Source of the DNA: Spectribacter acetivorans
GTDB taxonomy: Bacteria; Pseudomonadota; Gammaproteobacteria; Nevskiales; Salinisphaeraceae
NCBI RefSeq assembly: GCF_031846305.1
Contig: NZ_JAVRHY010000003.1
Location: 254,747 to 318,746 of the forward strand
Direction: 5' to 3'
Length of the DNA: 64,000 nucleotides
Below are positions 19,188 through 28,378 of this stretch, piece after piece; positions within the stretch are counted from its first letter, which is position 1; each line of letters opens with the position of its first letter. The position numbers and the translations under genes were made by a program. Under the pieces are notes generated by a model, which searched no databases, had not been told where the DNA came from, and saw only the letters and a program-made list of their open reading frames with translations.

Positions 19188-20369
19188 ATGAGTGAGTCCC
19201 TGGCCGAGGGCGAACGCCGCCCGGCGCGTGGCGGTTTGCGTCTGGAAGTGCGCCGCAAGCAGCGGGCCACGCTGGTAGGCGCGGCGGTCAACCTGCCGCT
19301 GGGGCTGCTCAAGCTGGTAGCGGGTTACTTCGGCCGCTCGGAGGCGCTGATTGCCGACGGCGTTCACTCGCTGTCCGATCTGGTCAGCGACGCGGTGGTG
19401 CTGGCGGCCATTCGGGTCGGCGCCAAGTCGGCCGACCATGACCACCCCTACGGTCACGCCCGCATCGAAACGGTGGCCACGGCGTTCGTGGGCATGCTGC
19501 TGATCGTCACCGCCGGATTCATTGCCTGGAACGCGGGTGTGGTGTTGCTGGGTGGCGCCACACCCGTGGTGCCGGGCTGGCCGGCGCTGGCCGCGGCCAT
19601 TGCCTCGCTGATCCTCAAGGAAGCCCTGTTCTGGTACACGCGTCATCAGGCCCGCCGGACACGTTCGCTGCTGCTGGAGGCTAATGCCTGGCATCACCGG
19701 TCGGACGCGGCGTCGTCGGTGGTCGCGGTGGTAGCGGTGGCCGGCAGCATGGCCGGGATGCCGTTGCTGGATGCGGTCGGAGCGGTGCTGATTGCCACCA
19801 TGCTGGCGGCGTTCGGCTGGCGCTACGGCTGGCAGAGCCTGCGCGAACTGGTGGATACCGGCCTGGCCCCGGATCGGCTGTCGGTGGTGCGGGATCACAT
19901 CGGTGACGTCCCCGGCGTACGGCGGATGCGCCGCCTGCGCACCCGAACGATGGGTGGCCACGCCGCCTATGCCGATGTGGGCGTGATGGTGGACCCGTAC
20001 ATCAGCCTGAGCGAGGCCCACCGCATCAGTGAGGAGATCAGCGATCGGCTGGTTTCCCATGTCGACGAGATCGCCGACATCTGCATCCATATCGAGCCCG
20101 ATGGCCACGAGGATGCCCCGGCCGCGTTCGATCTGCCCCTGCGCACCGAATTGATGACGGGGCTGCGCGCGGCCTGGGCTGACCTGCCGATCGCTGGCCA
20201 CATCGAGCGGGTGACGCTGCACTATCTCAACGATGCGGTCGACGTCGAAGTGCTGCTGCCCTTCGAACAGGTGGAGCTGGTGGGTAGCGTGGCCATGGTG
20301 CGCAGCCGCTTCGCGGCCGTTGCCCGGGAAGTGCCCGGCGTGCGCGCCATTCGTCCGCTGTTTCGCTAG
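19188..20369 (+). CDS. Cation diffusion facilitator metal transporter
   Basis: 393 aa. The CDF signature is clear: an N-terminal six-helix membrane domain with SEALIADGVHSLSDLVSDAVVL (HxxxD metal site), HDHPYGHARIE, and a second site NAWHHRSDAASS (HxxxD), then a C-terminal cytoplasmic dimerisation domain (about 215-300). An additional about 90 residues follow, so it is longer than FieF. Likely exports Zn2+, Fe2+ or Mn2+ by proton antiport. A palindrome at 19143-19165 could be a metal-responsive operator. Confidence 0.92.
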   Translation: MSESLAEGERRPARGGLRLEVRRKQRATLVGAAVNLPLGLLKLVAGYFGRSEALIADGVHSLSDLVSDAVVLAAIRVGAKSADHDHPYGHARIETVATAFVGMLLIVTAGFIAWNAGVVLLGGATPVVPGWPALAAAIASLILKEALFWYTRHQARRTRSLLLEANAWHHRSDAASSVVAVVAVAGSMAGMPLLDAVGAVLIATMLAAFGWRYGWQSLRELVDTGLAPDRLSVVRDHIGDVPGVRRMRRLRTRTMGGHAAYADVGVMVDPYISLSEAHRISEEISDRLVSHVDEIADICIHIEPDGHEDAPAAFDLPLRTELMTGLRAAWADLPIAGHIERVTLHYLNDAVDVEVLLPFEQVELVGSVAMVRSRFAAVAREVPGVRAIRPLFR

Positions 20370-20446
20370 CACCGGATTCGCCGCGCAAGCGGAGCGCCTC
20401 GCGGTCGGTCAACTCCGGGTCGTTACACGATTTCCGGAGCCACACC

Positions 20447-20701
20447 ATGACTCGTTCCAGTTCCCGCCTGCTCGGCCGTCTCACGCTGGCCGGCCTCACG
20501 GTTGCGGCGACCGCGGCCACGCCATTGTTCGCGGTGGAAGAGATACCGCCACCGCGCGCCAACGCTGACCAGTTGGATACCGCGGATACCGACGACCACA
20601 CCCCGCGCTTCGGCGATGGCCGGGCGCCGCGTTCGAAACACGGCGACTACGACGGCTACAAGGACGCCGAGGAATACTGCGCCCACAACCTGTCGCAGTA
20701 G
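20447..20701 (+). CDS. Small secreted protein of unknown function
   Basis: 84 aa. An N-terminal signal peptide (positive residues, then LTLAGLTVAATAATPLFA) is followed by a charged acidic domain rich in Asp (LDTADTDDHTP, HGDYDGYKDAEEYC) with one cysteine. No family is recognised. A CCGGAG site precedes the ATG. It ends 1 nt before the end of the convergent thioredoxin-fold gene. Confidence 0.6.
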   Translation: MTRSSSRLLGRLTLAGLTVAATAATPLFAVEEIPPPRANADQLDTADTDDHTPRFGDGRAPRSKHGDYDGYKDAEEYCAHNLSQ

Positions 20702-20702
20702 G

Positions 20703-21269
20703 TTACTCGGGCGCGGGCTCGTCAAGCAGCCGCTCGATGCGATGCCGGATCTTGCGGGCCTGGGCGGAACCGGCGTGGGTTTCGCCGATATAGAGCGCCT
20801 GTAACCGCCCCTGTTTGTCGATCAGATAGTACGCGGGCCAGTAGCGGTTGTTCATGGCCTGCCAGTAGGAGTGATCGTTGTCGATCATGATCGGGTGGTG
20901 CAGCCCGAAGTGATCGGCCCGCTCCCGGATGCGTGCCCGGTCCTTTTCCGCCTCGAACTCGGGGGTGTGCACCCCGATTACCGTGAACGGCCGATCGGAA
21001 AGCGCTTTCTCCAGCGCGGTCAGCCAGGGAAAGGAGCGGTAGCAGTTCCAGCACATGAAGGTCCAGAAATCCAGCAGCACCACCCGGCCCCGCAGGTCCG
21101 CCCAGGTCAGCGGGTCGCTGTTGAGCCAGTCGCGGGGTGCGGTGTGGGTGAAGGCCGGGGCGGGCGAATACCGGTCGGTGCCGGCCGCGGGTGCGGCGTG
21201 TACCGCCGCGCTGGCGGTGGCGCCAAGCAGGGTCAGGGCCAGTATTAGGGGGAGTGATCGTTTCATCAT
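20703..21269 (-). CDS. Secreted thioredoxin-fold (TlpA/redoxin-like) protein
   Basis: 188 aa with a signal peptide (cleavage near VHAAP), so periplasmic. The thioredoxin fold is shown by VVLLDFWTFMCWNCYRSFPW, with the redox pair CWNC at about residues 73-76, and the cis-proline region WPAYYLIDKQGRL. The WNC active site and the long insert resemble the periplasmic domain of DipZ-type proteins. It likely reduces or oxidises periplasmic disulfides. It is a lone gene convergent with the 84-aa gene. Confidence 0.88.
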   Translation of the reverse strand: MMKRSLPLILALTLLGATASAAVHAAPAAGTDRYSPAPAFTHTAPRDWLNSDPLTWADLRGRVVLLDFWTFMCWNCYRSFPWLTALEKALSDRPFTVIGVHTPEFEAEKDRARIRERADHFGLHHPIMIDNDHSYWQAMNNRYWPAYYLIDKQGRLQALYIGETHAGSAQARKIRHRIERLLDEPAPE

Positions 21270-21446
21270 GCGTTTCCGGTTTGCGCGGTCTCTAGGGGAC
21301 CGGCACCTGCATCATCGTCTCGCGGCCCGGCATGACGATCGGTTCGCTGGATTACTGGACCCGGCTGTCTTATTTCGGTAACAACGGGGCCGGGGCAACC
21401 ATCCGACCACAATCGCGAATGCGGTGACGACGTGCGGAGGCGAGGT

Positions 21447-22859
21447 ATGCGGGGACTGATTCCGTGGGGGCTGACCGGGGTGATGGCGGCCATGGCGGTG
21501 GCCGGCTGGACGTTCTTCCATTTCGAGCGCGAATCACTCCAGGACACCCGGTCGCAGGCCCAGGCCCGGCAGGCCGAACTCGAGGCATCGCTGACCGCGC
21601 GCGAACAGGCGCTGCAGGAGCGGCAGGCGACCATCGATCGCGTCGAGCAGGAGTTGGCCGAACGCGAGGCGACCCTGAAAGAGCGCACCCGGACGCTTCG
21701 CACGGTGGACGAGGAACTCGAGGCCGCCGAGTGGCGTCAGGAACGTCTGCGTTCCCGGCTGGACAACCGCGACGAGCGGCTGAACGAGGTGACGTCCGTG
21801 GCCAGCGAACGCGAACGGGAGCTCGAGGTTCAGCGAGATCTCAATACCCGGCTGGAGCAGGAGTACGAGGCGCTGGCAGCCCGCAGCCGCGAGCTCGCTG
21901 ATGAACTCGACACCGTCAGCGAGCAGCGTGACGAATTCCAGAGCGAACTCAGCGACGTGCTGGACGTGCGCGAACAGCTGCGCATGGAGCTGGACACCAT
22001 CGTGGCCGAACGCGCCGAACTGGCCGACCAGCTGGAAAGCAACCGCGAGGCGCGGACCTCGCTGTCCGAGCGGCTGGCGGCGGTCAACGAGCGCATCGAC
22101 AACCAGTCGTCGGAACTCGAAATCACCGAGGCGGAGCGCGCCGCGCTGGCCGAGGAACGCGAGGCCCTGGCAGCGGAGCTGACAACCGCCGAGCAGGCCC
22201 GGTCGAAGTTGCGCGACGAGGTGGCGGCAACCGACGAGGCGATCCGCACCAAGGAGGACGAGGTGGCACAGGTCCGTGAACGGGCCGCCTCGCTGGAAAG
22301 CGAACTGGATTCGGCGAACCAGTCGGTCACCTCGCTGGAACAGCGTATCGAGACCCTGCGGGAGGAGCGCGAAGCCGAGAAGGTTCGTTTCGATCGCCAG
22401 CGTCGGGAACTCAAGGCGGAACTGGAACGCCGGGATGTCACCATCGACCGGCTGCAGGAACGGCTCACGGTGGTGCGCCTGGGCGCGGACCTGCTGTTCA
22501 GTTCCGGTGCCGCGCGGCTCAAGGACAGCGGCGCCGAGACCCTGGGCCGGATCGCCTACATCTTCGAGAACTACCCGGAACGCATCATCCGGATCGTCGG
22601 CCACAGCGACGATCTGGGCATTAGCAAATGGCTGCGCTGGCGGTTTCCCAGCAACTGGGAGTTGTCATCGGCTCGGGCGGCGAGTGCGGCCCGTTTCCTG
22701 ATCGACGAGGCCGGCATCGACCCGGCGCGCATTCACGTGGTCGGCCGCAGTCATTACGAGCCGGTCGCCGACAACGACACAGCCGAGGGCCGGGCGGAAA
22801 ACCGGCGGCTTGAGATCCAGTTGCTGCCGCCCGACTACGGTCGGCATGTGGTTGACTGA
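21447..22859 (+). CDS. Envelope protein: membrane anchor, long coiled coil, OmpA domain
   Basis: 470 aa. A single N-terminal membrane helix (about 3-24) is followed by about 310 residues of Glu/Arg/Leu-rich heptad-like sequence, a long coiled coil, and then an OmpA/MotB peptidoglycan-binding domain (about 345-465) with GADLLFSSGAARLKDSG, VGHSDDLG, and RAENRRLEIQLLP. It would bridge the inner membrane and the cell wall. The ATG at 21447 has GGAGG 6 nt upstream and is preferred over the GTG at 21432. Confidence 0.88.
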   Translation: MRGLIPWGLTGVMAAMAVAGWTFFHFERESLQDTRSQAQARQAELEASLTAREQALQERQATIDRVEQELAEREATLKERTRTLRTVDEELEAAEWRQERLRSRLDNRDERLNEVTSVASERERELEVQRDLNTRLEQEYEALAARSRELADELDTVSEQRDEFQSELSDVLDVREQLRMELDTIVAERAELADQLESNREARTSLSERLAAVNERIDNQSSELEITEAERAALAEEREALAAELTTAEQARSKLRDEVAATDEAIRTKEDEVAQVRERAASLESELDSANQSVTSLEQRIETLREEREAEKVRFDRQRRELKAELERRDVTIDRLQERLTVVRLGADLLFSSGAARLKDSGAETLGRIAYIFENYPERIIRIVGHSDDLGISKWLRWRFPSNWELSSARAASAARFLIDEAGIDPARIHVVGRSHYEPVADNDTAEGRAENRRLEIQLLPPDYGRHVVD

Positions 22860-22880
22860 ATCGGACGAGCGGGTGGGCCG

Positions 22881-24245
22881 CTAATAGGCGAAATCGGTGT
22901 AAACCGGCGCCACCGACTGATGCCAGCGGCCGTGGTAGCGTTCCAGCAGTTCCTCCGCCGGCGTGCGCCCGGTTTCGGCGATTTCCGCGATCTGGTCGAG
23001 ATAGCCGGTTTCGTCATCCCCGTTGGCGTCGAGGTAGCCGCGGGCCCGCAGCCCGTCGGTGGCGATGGCCACCACGTCCTTGGCCAGGCTCTGGAGCGTG
23101 GTGTTGCGAAACGGGGTCTTCAGGGCGGTACGCGGCACTTCATCCCGCAGGCGCTGACGTTCCTCGTTGGTCCAGTCCCGCACCAGCGACCAGGCCGCTT
23201 CCAGCGCGGCGTCGTCGTAGCACAGCCCGGCCCACAGCGCGGGCAGGGCGCACAGCCGGCGCCAGGGGCCGCCGTCGGCGCCGCGCATTTCCATGAACTT
23301 CTTCACCCGCACCTCGGGGAAGATGGTGGTCAGGTGGTCGTCCCAGTCGCCGATGGTGGGAATCTCGCCGGGCAGCGCCGGCAGCTTGCCGGCGAGGAAA
23401 TCACGGAATGACTGACCCGAGGCGTCGATATAGCGGCCGTCGCGAACGACGAAGTACATGGGCACATCGAGGGCGTAGTCGGCATAGCGCTCGAAGCCCA
23501 TGCCGTCGGCGAACACCCAGGGCAGCATGCCGCTGCGGTCGGGATCGGTATCGGTCCATATCTGGCTGCGGTAGGACAGATAGCCGTTGGGCCGGCCCTC
23601 GGTGAACGGCGAGTTGGCAAACAGGGCGGTGGCGATGGGCTGCAGCGCCAATCCCACCCGCAGCTTCTTCACCATGTGCGCTTCGTCGCCGTAGTCCAGA
23701 TTCACCTGGACGGTGGCGGTGCGCAGCATCATGTCCAGGCCGAGATTGCCGCGCTTGGGCATGTACTCGCGCATGATCCGGTAGCGGGACTTGGGCATCC
23801 AGGGCATGTCCTCGCGCCGGCCGGTGGGCACGAAACCCAGGCCCAGCATGCCGAGCCCCAGTTCGGCGGCCACCGCCTTGACCTGCCGCAGATGCTCGTG
23901 CACCTCGTTGCAGGCTTCGTGGATGGTGAATAGCGGTTCCCCCGCCAGTTCCAGTTGGCCGCCGGGTTCCAGCGTGATGTGGCAGCCGTTGGAGGCCAGC
24001 GCCACGGTGTGGCCGTCCTCCTCGATGGGCGACCAGCCGAAGCGTTGCAGACCGGCCAGGAACGCGCCGATGCCCTGTTCGCCCTCGTAGGGCACTGCGG
24101 CGTGATCCGCCAGTCGGAACACGAATTTTTCGTGCTCGGTGCCCAGGCGCCAGTTATCCCGCGGCTTGCAGGCGGCCTCGAAGTATTCGATCAGCTGGCG
24201 GCGGTCGGTGATCGGCTCGCCGCCGGACTGTGAGGGTGCGGACAT
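22881..24245 (-). CDS. gshA: Glutamate--cysteine ligase, plant/alphaproteobacterial type
   Basis: 454 aa. First enzyme of glutathione synthesis (ATP-dependent Glu-Cys ligation). The GCS2-type hallmark LGTEHEKFVF (about 33-42) is present, with LEPGGQLELAGEPL, GLGFVPTGRREDMPWMPKSRY, and the FMEMRGADGGPW segment. This is the family found in plants, alphaproteobacteria and some gammaproteobacteria, not the E. coli GshA family. The start is the ATG at 24245, giving MSAPSQ; upstream open frame lacks homology. Confidence 0.93.
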   Translation of the reverse strand: MSAPSQSGGEPITDRRQLIEYFEAACKPRDNWRLGTEHEKFVFRLADHAAVPYEGEQGIGAFLAGLQRFGWSPIEEDGHTVALASNGCHITLEPGGQLELAGEPLFTIHEACNEVHEHLRQVKAVAAELGLGMLGLGFVPTGRREDMPWMPKSRYRIMREYMPKRGNLGLDMMLRTATVQVNLDYGDEAHMVKKLRVGLALQPIATALFANSPFTEGRPNGYLSYRSQIWTDTDPDRSGMLPWVFADGMGFERYADYALDVPMYFVVRDGRYIDASGQSFRDFLAGKLPALPGEIPTIGDWDDHLTTIFPEVRVKKFMEMRGADGGPWRRLCALPALWAGLCYDDAALEAAWSLVRDWTNEERQRLRDEVPRTALKTPFRNTTLQSLAKDVVAIATDGLRARGYLDANGDDETGYLDQIAEIAETGRTPAEELLERYHGRWHQSVAPVYTDFAY

Positions 24246-24438
24246 CGCGCACTCCGGGATTGACGGAGCGCAGAAACTAGCATGGTTTCCCGGGTCCGGC
24301 CTAAGGTAATCGACGTTGCCGAAACCGGCCGGCGCAGGGTGCGGCGCTGCCGTGCCCCGGCAGCTCGTGCTAACGTTTTCGTCGGTCCGGCAGTGCTGTG
24401 GCAGGGCCATCCATTCAATGATCACCGGGAGCCTGGCT

Positions 24439-25458
24439 ATGCGGTTTCGATGCGTGACGCTGCTGTTGCTGGCAGGCCTGGCCGGCTGCGGCGATGGCGG
24501 TGACGCTGGCGAAGTCTGGCGCTTCGCGCTCGAGGAAGTCGAGGGCAGCGTGCAGTGGGCCTATGCCCGCGAATTCAAGTCGATGGTGGAGGCGCGTACC
24601 GATGGCGAGGTCACGGTCCGGATTCACCCCTACGGCAGCCTCGGCACCTCCGCCGACCTCACCCAGCAGGTGCGGCAGGGAGCGTTGCAGTTCACATTCG
24701 CGTCCCCGGGGCATCTGGGCTCGGTGGTGCCGGAGGTACAGTTACTCACGCTGCATTTCATTCTGTCCGACGACAACCGCGTCAACCATGAGGTGCTTAC
24801 CGGCAACCAGCGCTTCAACGAGCTGCTCGACGAGGCCTATCGCGAGCGCGGGCTGACGCTGTACTCGATCGTGCCCGAGGGCTGGATGGTGTGGACCGCG
24901 GGCAAGCCGCTGCGCAATCCGGCGGATTTCGATGGGGTCAAGATCCGGACCATGGTGTCGCCGTTGCTGCTGTCCTCGTACAAGGCCTATGGGGCCAAGC
25001 CGTCACCGATGCCTTACGGTGAGGTTTACGGCGCCCTGCAGATGGACATGATCGATGCCCAGGTCAATCCGGTGTTCGCCATTCAGGAGATGAGCTTTCA
25101 CGAGGTCCAGGACGCCATGACCCGGGCCCGGCACGCGCAGTTCATCGCCACCGTGGCCTCGGCGCCCGGCTTCATCGACGGGCTGTCGGCGGAACGTCGC
25201 GCCATGCTCGACGAGATCCGGGGCGAGCTGGCTGGTTTCATCTTCGACAAGCAGCGCGAACTCAACGACAAGCGCCTGGCGATGATCGAGGACAGCAGCG
25301 ATATCGAGATCATCGAACTCGACGACAGCCAGCGGGCGGCCTTCCGCGAACGCTCACTGCCGGTGCGGGACGAGTACGTGGAACTGGCCGGCGAGCGGGG
25401 CCGCAAGCTGCTGGATACGCTGGTGCAGGCGATCGAGCAGGCTGACGGGACAGAGTGA
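24439..25458 (+). CDS. dctP: TRAP transporter solute receptor lipoprotein (DctP family)
   Basis: 339 aa. The signal peptide ends in a lipobox (LAGLAGC, Cys about residue 16), so it is a membrane-anchored lipoprotein rather than a free periplasmic protein. The DctP fold is indicated by HPYGSLGTSADLTQQVRQGALQF, GWMVWTAGKPLRNPADFDGVKIRTM and PMPYGEVYGALQMDMIDAQ. It captures a carboxylate-type solute. GGGAG 7 nt upstream supports the ATG at 24439. No permease genes flank it; the dctQM pair at 11.6-13.4 kb is the nearest partner. Confidence 0.9.
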   Translation: MRFRCVTLLLLAGLAGCGDGGDAGEVWRFALEEVEGSVQWAYAREFKSMVEARTDGEVTVRIHPYGSLGTSADLTQQVRQGALQFTFASPGHLGSVVPEVQLLTLHFILSDDNRVNHEVLTGNQRFNELLDEAYRERGLTLYSIVPEGWMVWTAGKPLRNPADFDGVKIRTMVSPLLLSSYKAYGAKPSPMPYGEVYGALQMDMIDAQVNPVFAIQEMSFHEVQDAMTRARHAQFIATVASAPGFIDGLSAERRAMLDEIRGELAGFIFDKQRELNDKRLAMIEDSSDIEIIELDDSQRAAFRERSLPVRDEYVELAGERGRKLLDTLVQAIEQADGTE

Positions 25459-25460
25459 CC

Positions 25461-26327
25461 ATGCAGGCGGATTCTGCTTTGCCGCCGCGGGTGACCGCCT
25501 ACTGGCGGCTGACCCGGCTGAACCGGCCGATCGGCATCTTCCTTGTGGGTTGGCCGATGCTGTGGGCGCTGTGGCTGGCAGCGGACGGATTGCCGGATAT
25601 CCGCGTGCTGATGGTGTTCGTGTTCGGCTGCATCCTGATGCGCTCGGCCGGCTGCGTGATCAACGATTACGCCGATCGCGGCATCGACGGCCACGTCAAA
25701 CGCACCCGCGAACGGCCGCTGGCCACCGGCGAGGTGTCCGAGGCCGGGGCGCTGGCGCTGTTCGCTGCACTGGCGCTGGCGGCATTCGGCCTGGTGCTGC
25801 TGCTGAGTCCGCTGACCATCGCGCTGTCGTTCGGCGGCTTGGGGCTGGCGGCGGCCTATCCCTTCACCAAGCGCTATACCCACTGGCCGCAGGCGGCGCT
25901 GGGCGCGGCCTTCGCCTGGGCGGTGCCGATGGCATTCGCGGCGCAGACGGGCGCGGTGCCCGGCGGTGCCTGGCTGTTGTTCGCGGCGGTGCTGGTGTGG
26001 GCACTGGTCTACGACACCATCTACGCGATGGTCGATCGTGATGACGATCTTCGCATCGGTGTGAAATCCACCGCCGTGTTGTGGGGCCACCACGACCGGT
26101 TGTACATCGGTCTGTTCCAGGGAGTGTTCTTTGCCCTGCTGGTGGCGGTGGGCCTGGTCTTCGCGCTGGCGCCGGTCTACTACGTCATGCTGACGGCGGC
26201 AGCCGGGCTGGCCGTCTACCATCAGTGGCTGATTCGCCACCGCGAGCGCGAGGCCTGTTTTCGCGCCTTTCTCAACCATAATGTACTGGGGGGCGTGGTC
26301 TTCGCCGGCGTGGTTCTGGGCACATGA
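25461..26327 (+). CDS. ubiA: 4-hydroxybenzoate octaprenyltransferase
   Basis: 288 aa, inner-membrane prenyltransferase of ubiquinone synthesis. The two Asp-rich motifs binding Mg-prenyl diphosphate are visible: NDYADRGIDGHVKRTRERPL (about 66-85) and YDTIYAMVDRDDDLRIG (about 185-200). About eight membrane helices. The start is probably ATG at 25461; a GTG at 25455 overlapping the dctP stop (GTGA) is the alternative. Its coupling to dctP is probably positional only. Confidence 0.95.
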   Translation: MQADSALPPRVTAYWRLTRLNRPIGIFLVGWPMLWALWLAADGLPDIRVLMVFVFGCILMRSAGCVINDYADRGIDGHVKRTRERPLATGEVSEAGALALFAALALAAFGLVLLLSPLTIALSFGGLGLAAAYPFTKRYTHWPQAALGAAFAWAVPMAFAAQTGAVPGGAWLLFAAVLVWALVYDTIYAMVDRDDDLRIGVKSTAVLWGHHDRLYIGLFQGVFFALLVAVGLVFALAPVYYVMLTAAAGLAVYHQWLIRHREREACFRAFLNHNVLGGVVFAGVVLGT

Positions 26328-26381
26328 CCTCGGCCGTTGCCGGCCGCGCCGTTCATTTCTCTGCCAAGCCGTAATCTGACG

Positions 26382-27740
26382 ATGAGCAACGAATCCCTGA
26401 TTCGCCGTGACCTGGCCGTGGTCTGGCACCCCTGCACCCAGATGAAGGACCACGAAACCCTGCCGCTGATCCCGATCCGGCGGGGCGAGGGGGTCTGGCT
26501 GGAGGACTTCGAGGGCAATCGCTACATCGACGCGGTGTCCTCCTGGTGGGTGAACATCTTCGGCCACGCCAATCCCCGCATCAACGATCGCATCAAGACC
26601 CAGCTCGATACGCTGGAGCACGTGATCCTGGCGGGCTTCTCCCACGAACCGGAAGTGGAACTGGCCGAACGGCTGGTGGCTGCCACGCCGCCCGGCCTGA
26701 CCCGCTGCTTCTATGCCGACAACGGCTCGGCCGCGGTCGAAGTGGCGCTGAAGATGAGCTTCCACTACTGGCTCAACCGCGGGCACGGAAAAAAGACCCG
26801 CTTCATCAACATCTCCAACAGCTACCACGGGGAAACCCTGGGGGCACTGGCGGTCGGGGACGTCGACCTCTACAAGAAGACCTACCGGCCGCTGCTGCTC
26901 GAGCCGATCACGGTGCCCGGTCCGGACTGTTTCCATCGCGAGCCCGGCGAGAGCTGGGAGCAGCACACCCGCGCCATGTTCGCGCACATGGAAGCGGCGC
27001 TGGCCGAGCATGCCGACGAAACCTGCGCGGTGATTCTGGAGCCTCTGGTCCAGTGCGCCGGCGGCATGCGGATGTTTCACCCGGTGTATCTCGAGTTATT
27101 GCGCGAGGCCTGCGACCGGCACAACGTGCATCTGATCGCCGACGAAATTGCGGTGGGGTTCGGCCGCACCGGCACCCTGTTCGCCTGCGAACAGGCCGGG
27201 CCCGACGGCATCACGCCGGATTTCCTGTGCCTGTCCAAGGGGTTGACGGCGGGTTATCTGCCGCTGTCGGTGGTGCTGACCACGGATGATGTCTACGACG
27301 CGTTCTACGACGACTACGAAAACCTCACCGCCTTTCTGCACTCGCACTCCTACACCGGCAACCCGCTGGCCTGTGCCGCGGCCCTGGCGACGCTGGACAT
27401 CTTCGAATCGGACGACGTGATCGCCGCCAACCGGCACAAGGCCGGGGTACTGGCCGATGCCATCGCACCGCTGGCGGATCACCCGCAGGTGGGTGATGTG
27501 CGTCAGCATGGCATGATCGCGGCGGTGGAGATGGTGGCCGACAAGGCGGCGCGCACCCCGTATCCTTGGCAGGAGCGGCGCGGCCTCCGAGTCTACCGGC
27601 ATGCGCTGACGCGGGAATCGTTGCTGAGGCCACTGGGCAACGTGGTCTATTTCATGCCGCCCTACGTGATCACCGATGAGCAGATTCGCCATCTCGCCGA
27701 GGTGGCCGCCGAAGGCATCGATATCGCTACCTCGACGTGA
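26382..27740 (+). CDS. bioA: Adenosylmethionine--8-amino-7-oxononanoate aminotransferase
   Basis: 452 aa, class III PLP aminotransferase that makes 7,8-diaminopelargonate in biotin synthesis. BioA features include VWHPCTQMKDHE at the N-terminus, SSWWVNIFGHANPRIN, YADNGSAAVEVALKM, the PLP aspartate in LIADEIAVGFGRTG, the PLP lysine in LCLSKGLTAGYLPLS, and HSHSYTGNPLACA. No other bio genes lie beside it. A terminator follows at 27809-27844. Confidence 0.95.
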   Translation: MSNESLIRRDLAVVWHPCTQMKDHETLPLIPIRRGEGVWLEDFEGNRYIDAVSSWWVNIFGHANPRINDRIKTQLDTLEHVILAGFSHEPEVELAERLVAATPPGLTRCFYADNGSAAVEVALKMSFHYWLNRGHGKKTRFINISNSYHGETLGALAVGDVDLYKKTYRPLLLEPITVPGPDCFHREPGESWEQHTRAMFAHMEAALAEHADETCAVILEPLVQCAGGMRMFHPVYLELLREACDRHNVHLIADEIAVGFGRTGTLFACEQAGPDGITPDFLCLSKGLTAGYLPLSVVLTTDDVYDAFYDDYENLTAFLHSHSYTGNPLACAAALATLDIFESDDVIAANRHKAGVLADAIAPLADHPQVGDVRQHGMIAAVEMVADKAARTPYPWQERRGLRVYRHALTRESLLRPLGNVVYFMPPYVITDEQIRHLAEVAAEGIDIATST

Positions 27741-27808
27741 CCCGGCGAGGTTGCTAGCATTTCGGCTGGATAGCCCCTAATCAGTCGAACCGCGACGCAG
27801 TGTTCATG

Positions 27809-27844
27809 ACACGGCCGTTCCCGGATGGGAGCGGCCGTGTTTTT
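27809..27844 (+). terminator. Intrinsic terminator in the greA leader
   Basis: ACACGGCCG (27809-27817) pairs perfectly with CGGCCGTGT (27832-27840) and is followed by TTTT. The greA ribosome-binding site GGAGG (27845-27849) begins immediately after. It can end bioA transcription and, for transcripts starting in the 70-nt spacer, act as a leader terminator that limits greA, as described for the GraL RNA of E. coli. Confidence 0.75.
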
Positions 27845-27858
27845 GGAGGTACCCGATT

Positions 27859-28341
27859 ATGGACAAGACGCCCCTCACGCAGCGTGGCGCTGACGCGCTG
27901 CGCGAAGAACTCAAGCGCCTCAAGAGCGTGGAGCGCCCCCGCATCATCGCCGCGATCGAGGAGGCGCGTGCCCACGGTGATTTGAAGGAGAACGCCGAGT
28001 ATCACGCCGCCAAGGAAGAGCAGGGCTTCATCGAGGGGCGTATCGCCGAAGTCGAAGGCAAGCTCGGCAATGCCCAGGTCGTGGACGTGGTCAAGGTCGG
28101 CGCCCAGGCCGGCGGCAAGATCGTGTTCGGCGCCACCGTGGAGGTGGCAGACGAGAACACGGGCGATGAATTTACCTACCAGATCGTCGGCGAGGACGAG
28201 GCTGACATCAAGTCAGGCTTGCTGTCCTTCGCATCGCCGATTGCCCGTGGCCTGATCGGCCGGGTCGAGGGCGATGTGGTGGATGTGGCGGTACCCGGCG
28301 GCCAGCGCACGCTGGAAGTGCTGGCGGTGCGCTACGAATAG
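27859..28341 (+). CDS. greA: Transcript cleavage factor GreA
   Basis: 160 aa. GreA rescues backtracked RNA polymerase by stimulating cleavage of the extruded transcript. The N-terminal coiled coil carries the acidic tip (DLKENAEYHAAKEEQ, about 40-54). The C-terminal FKBP-like domain includes the signature ISFASPIARGLIGR in the form LSFASPIARGLIG. The strong GGAGG lies 9 nt upstream, directly abutting the terminator. Confidence 0.98.
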   Translation: MDKTPLTQRGADALREELKRLKSVERPRIIAAIEEARAHGDLKENAEYHAAKEEQGFIEGRIAEVEGKLGNAQVVDVVKVGAQAGGKIVFGATVEVADENTGDEFTYQIVGEDEADIKSGLLSFASPIARGLIGRVEGDVVDVAVPGGQRTLEVLAVRYE

Positions 28342-28378
28342 GCCACGGGCAACCCTCATGGTCGCGTTCGGACCCGTA

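Noticed and set aside
25098..27080. 660-codon minus frame opposite dctP, ubiA and bioA
   Set aside because: Antisense to three well-identified genes and without domain-like sequence.
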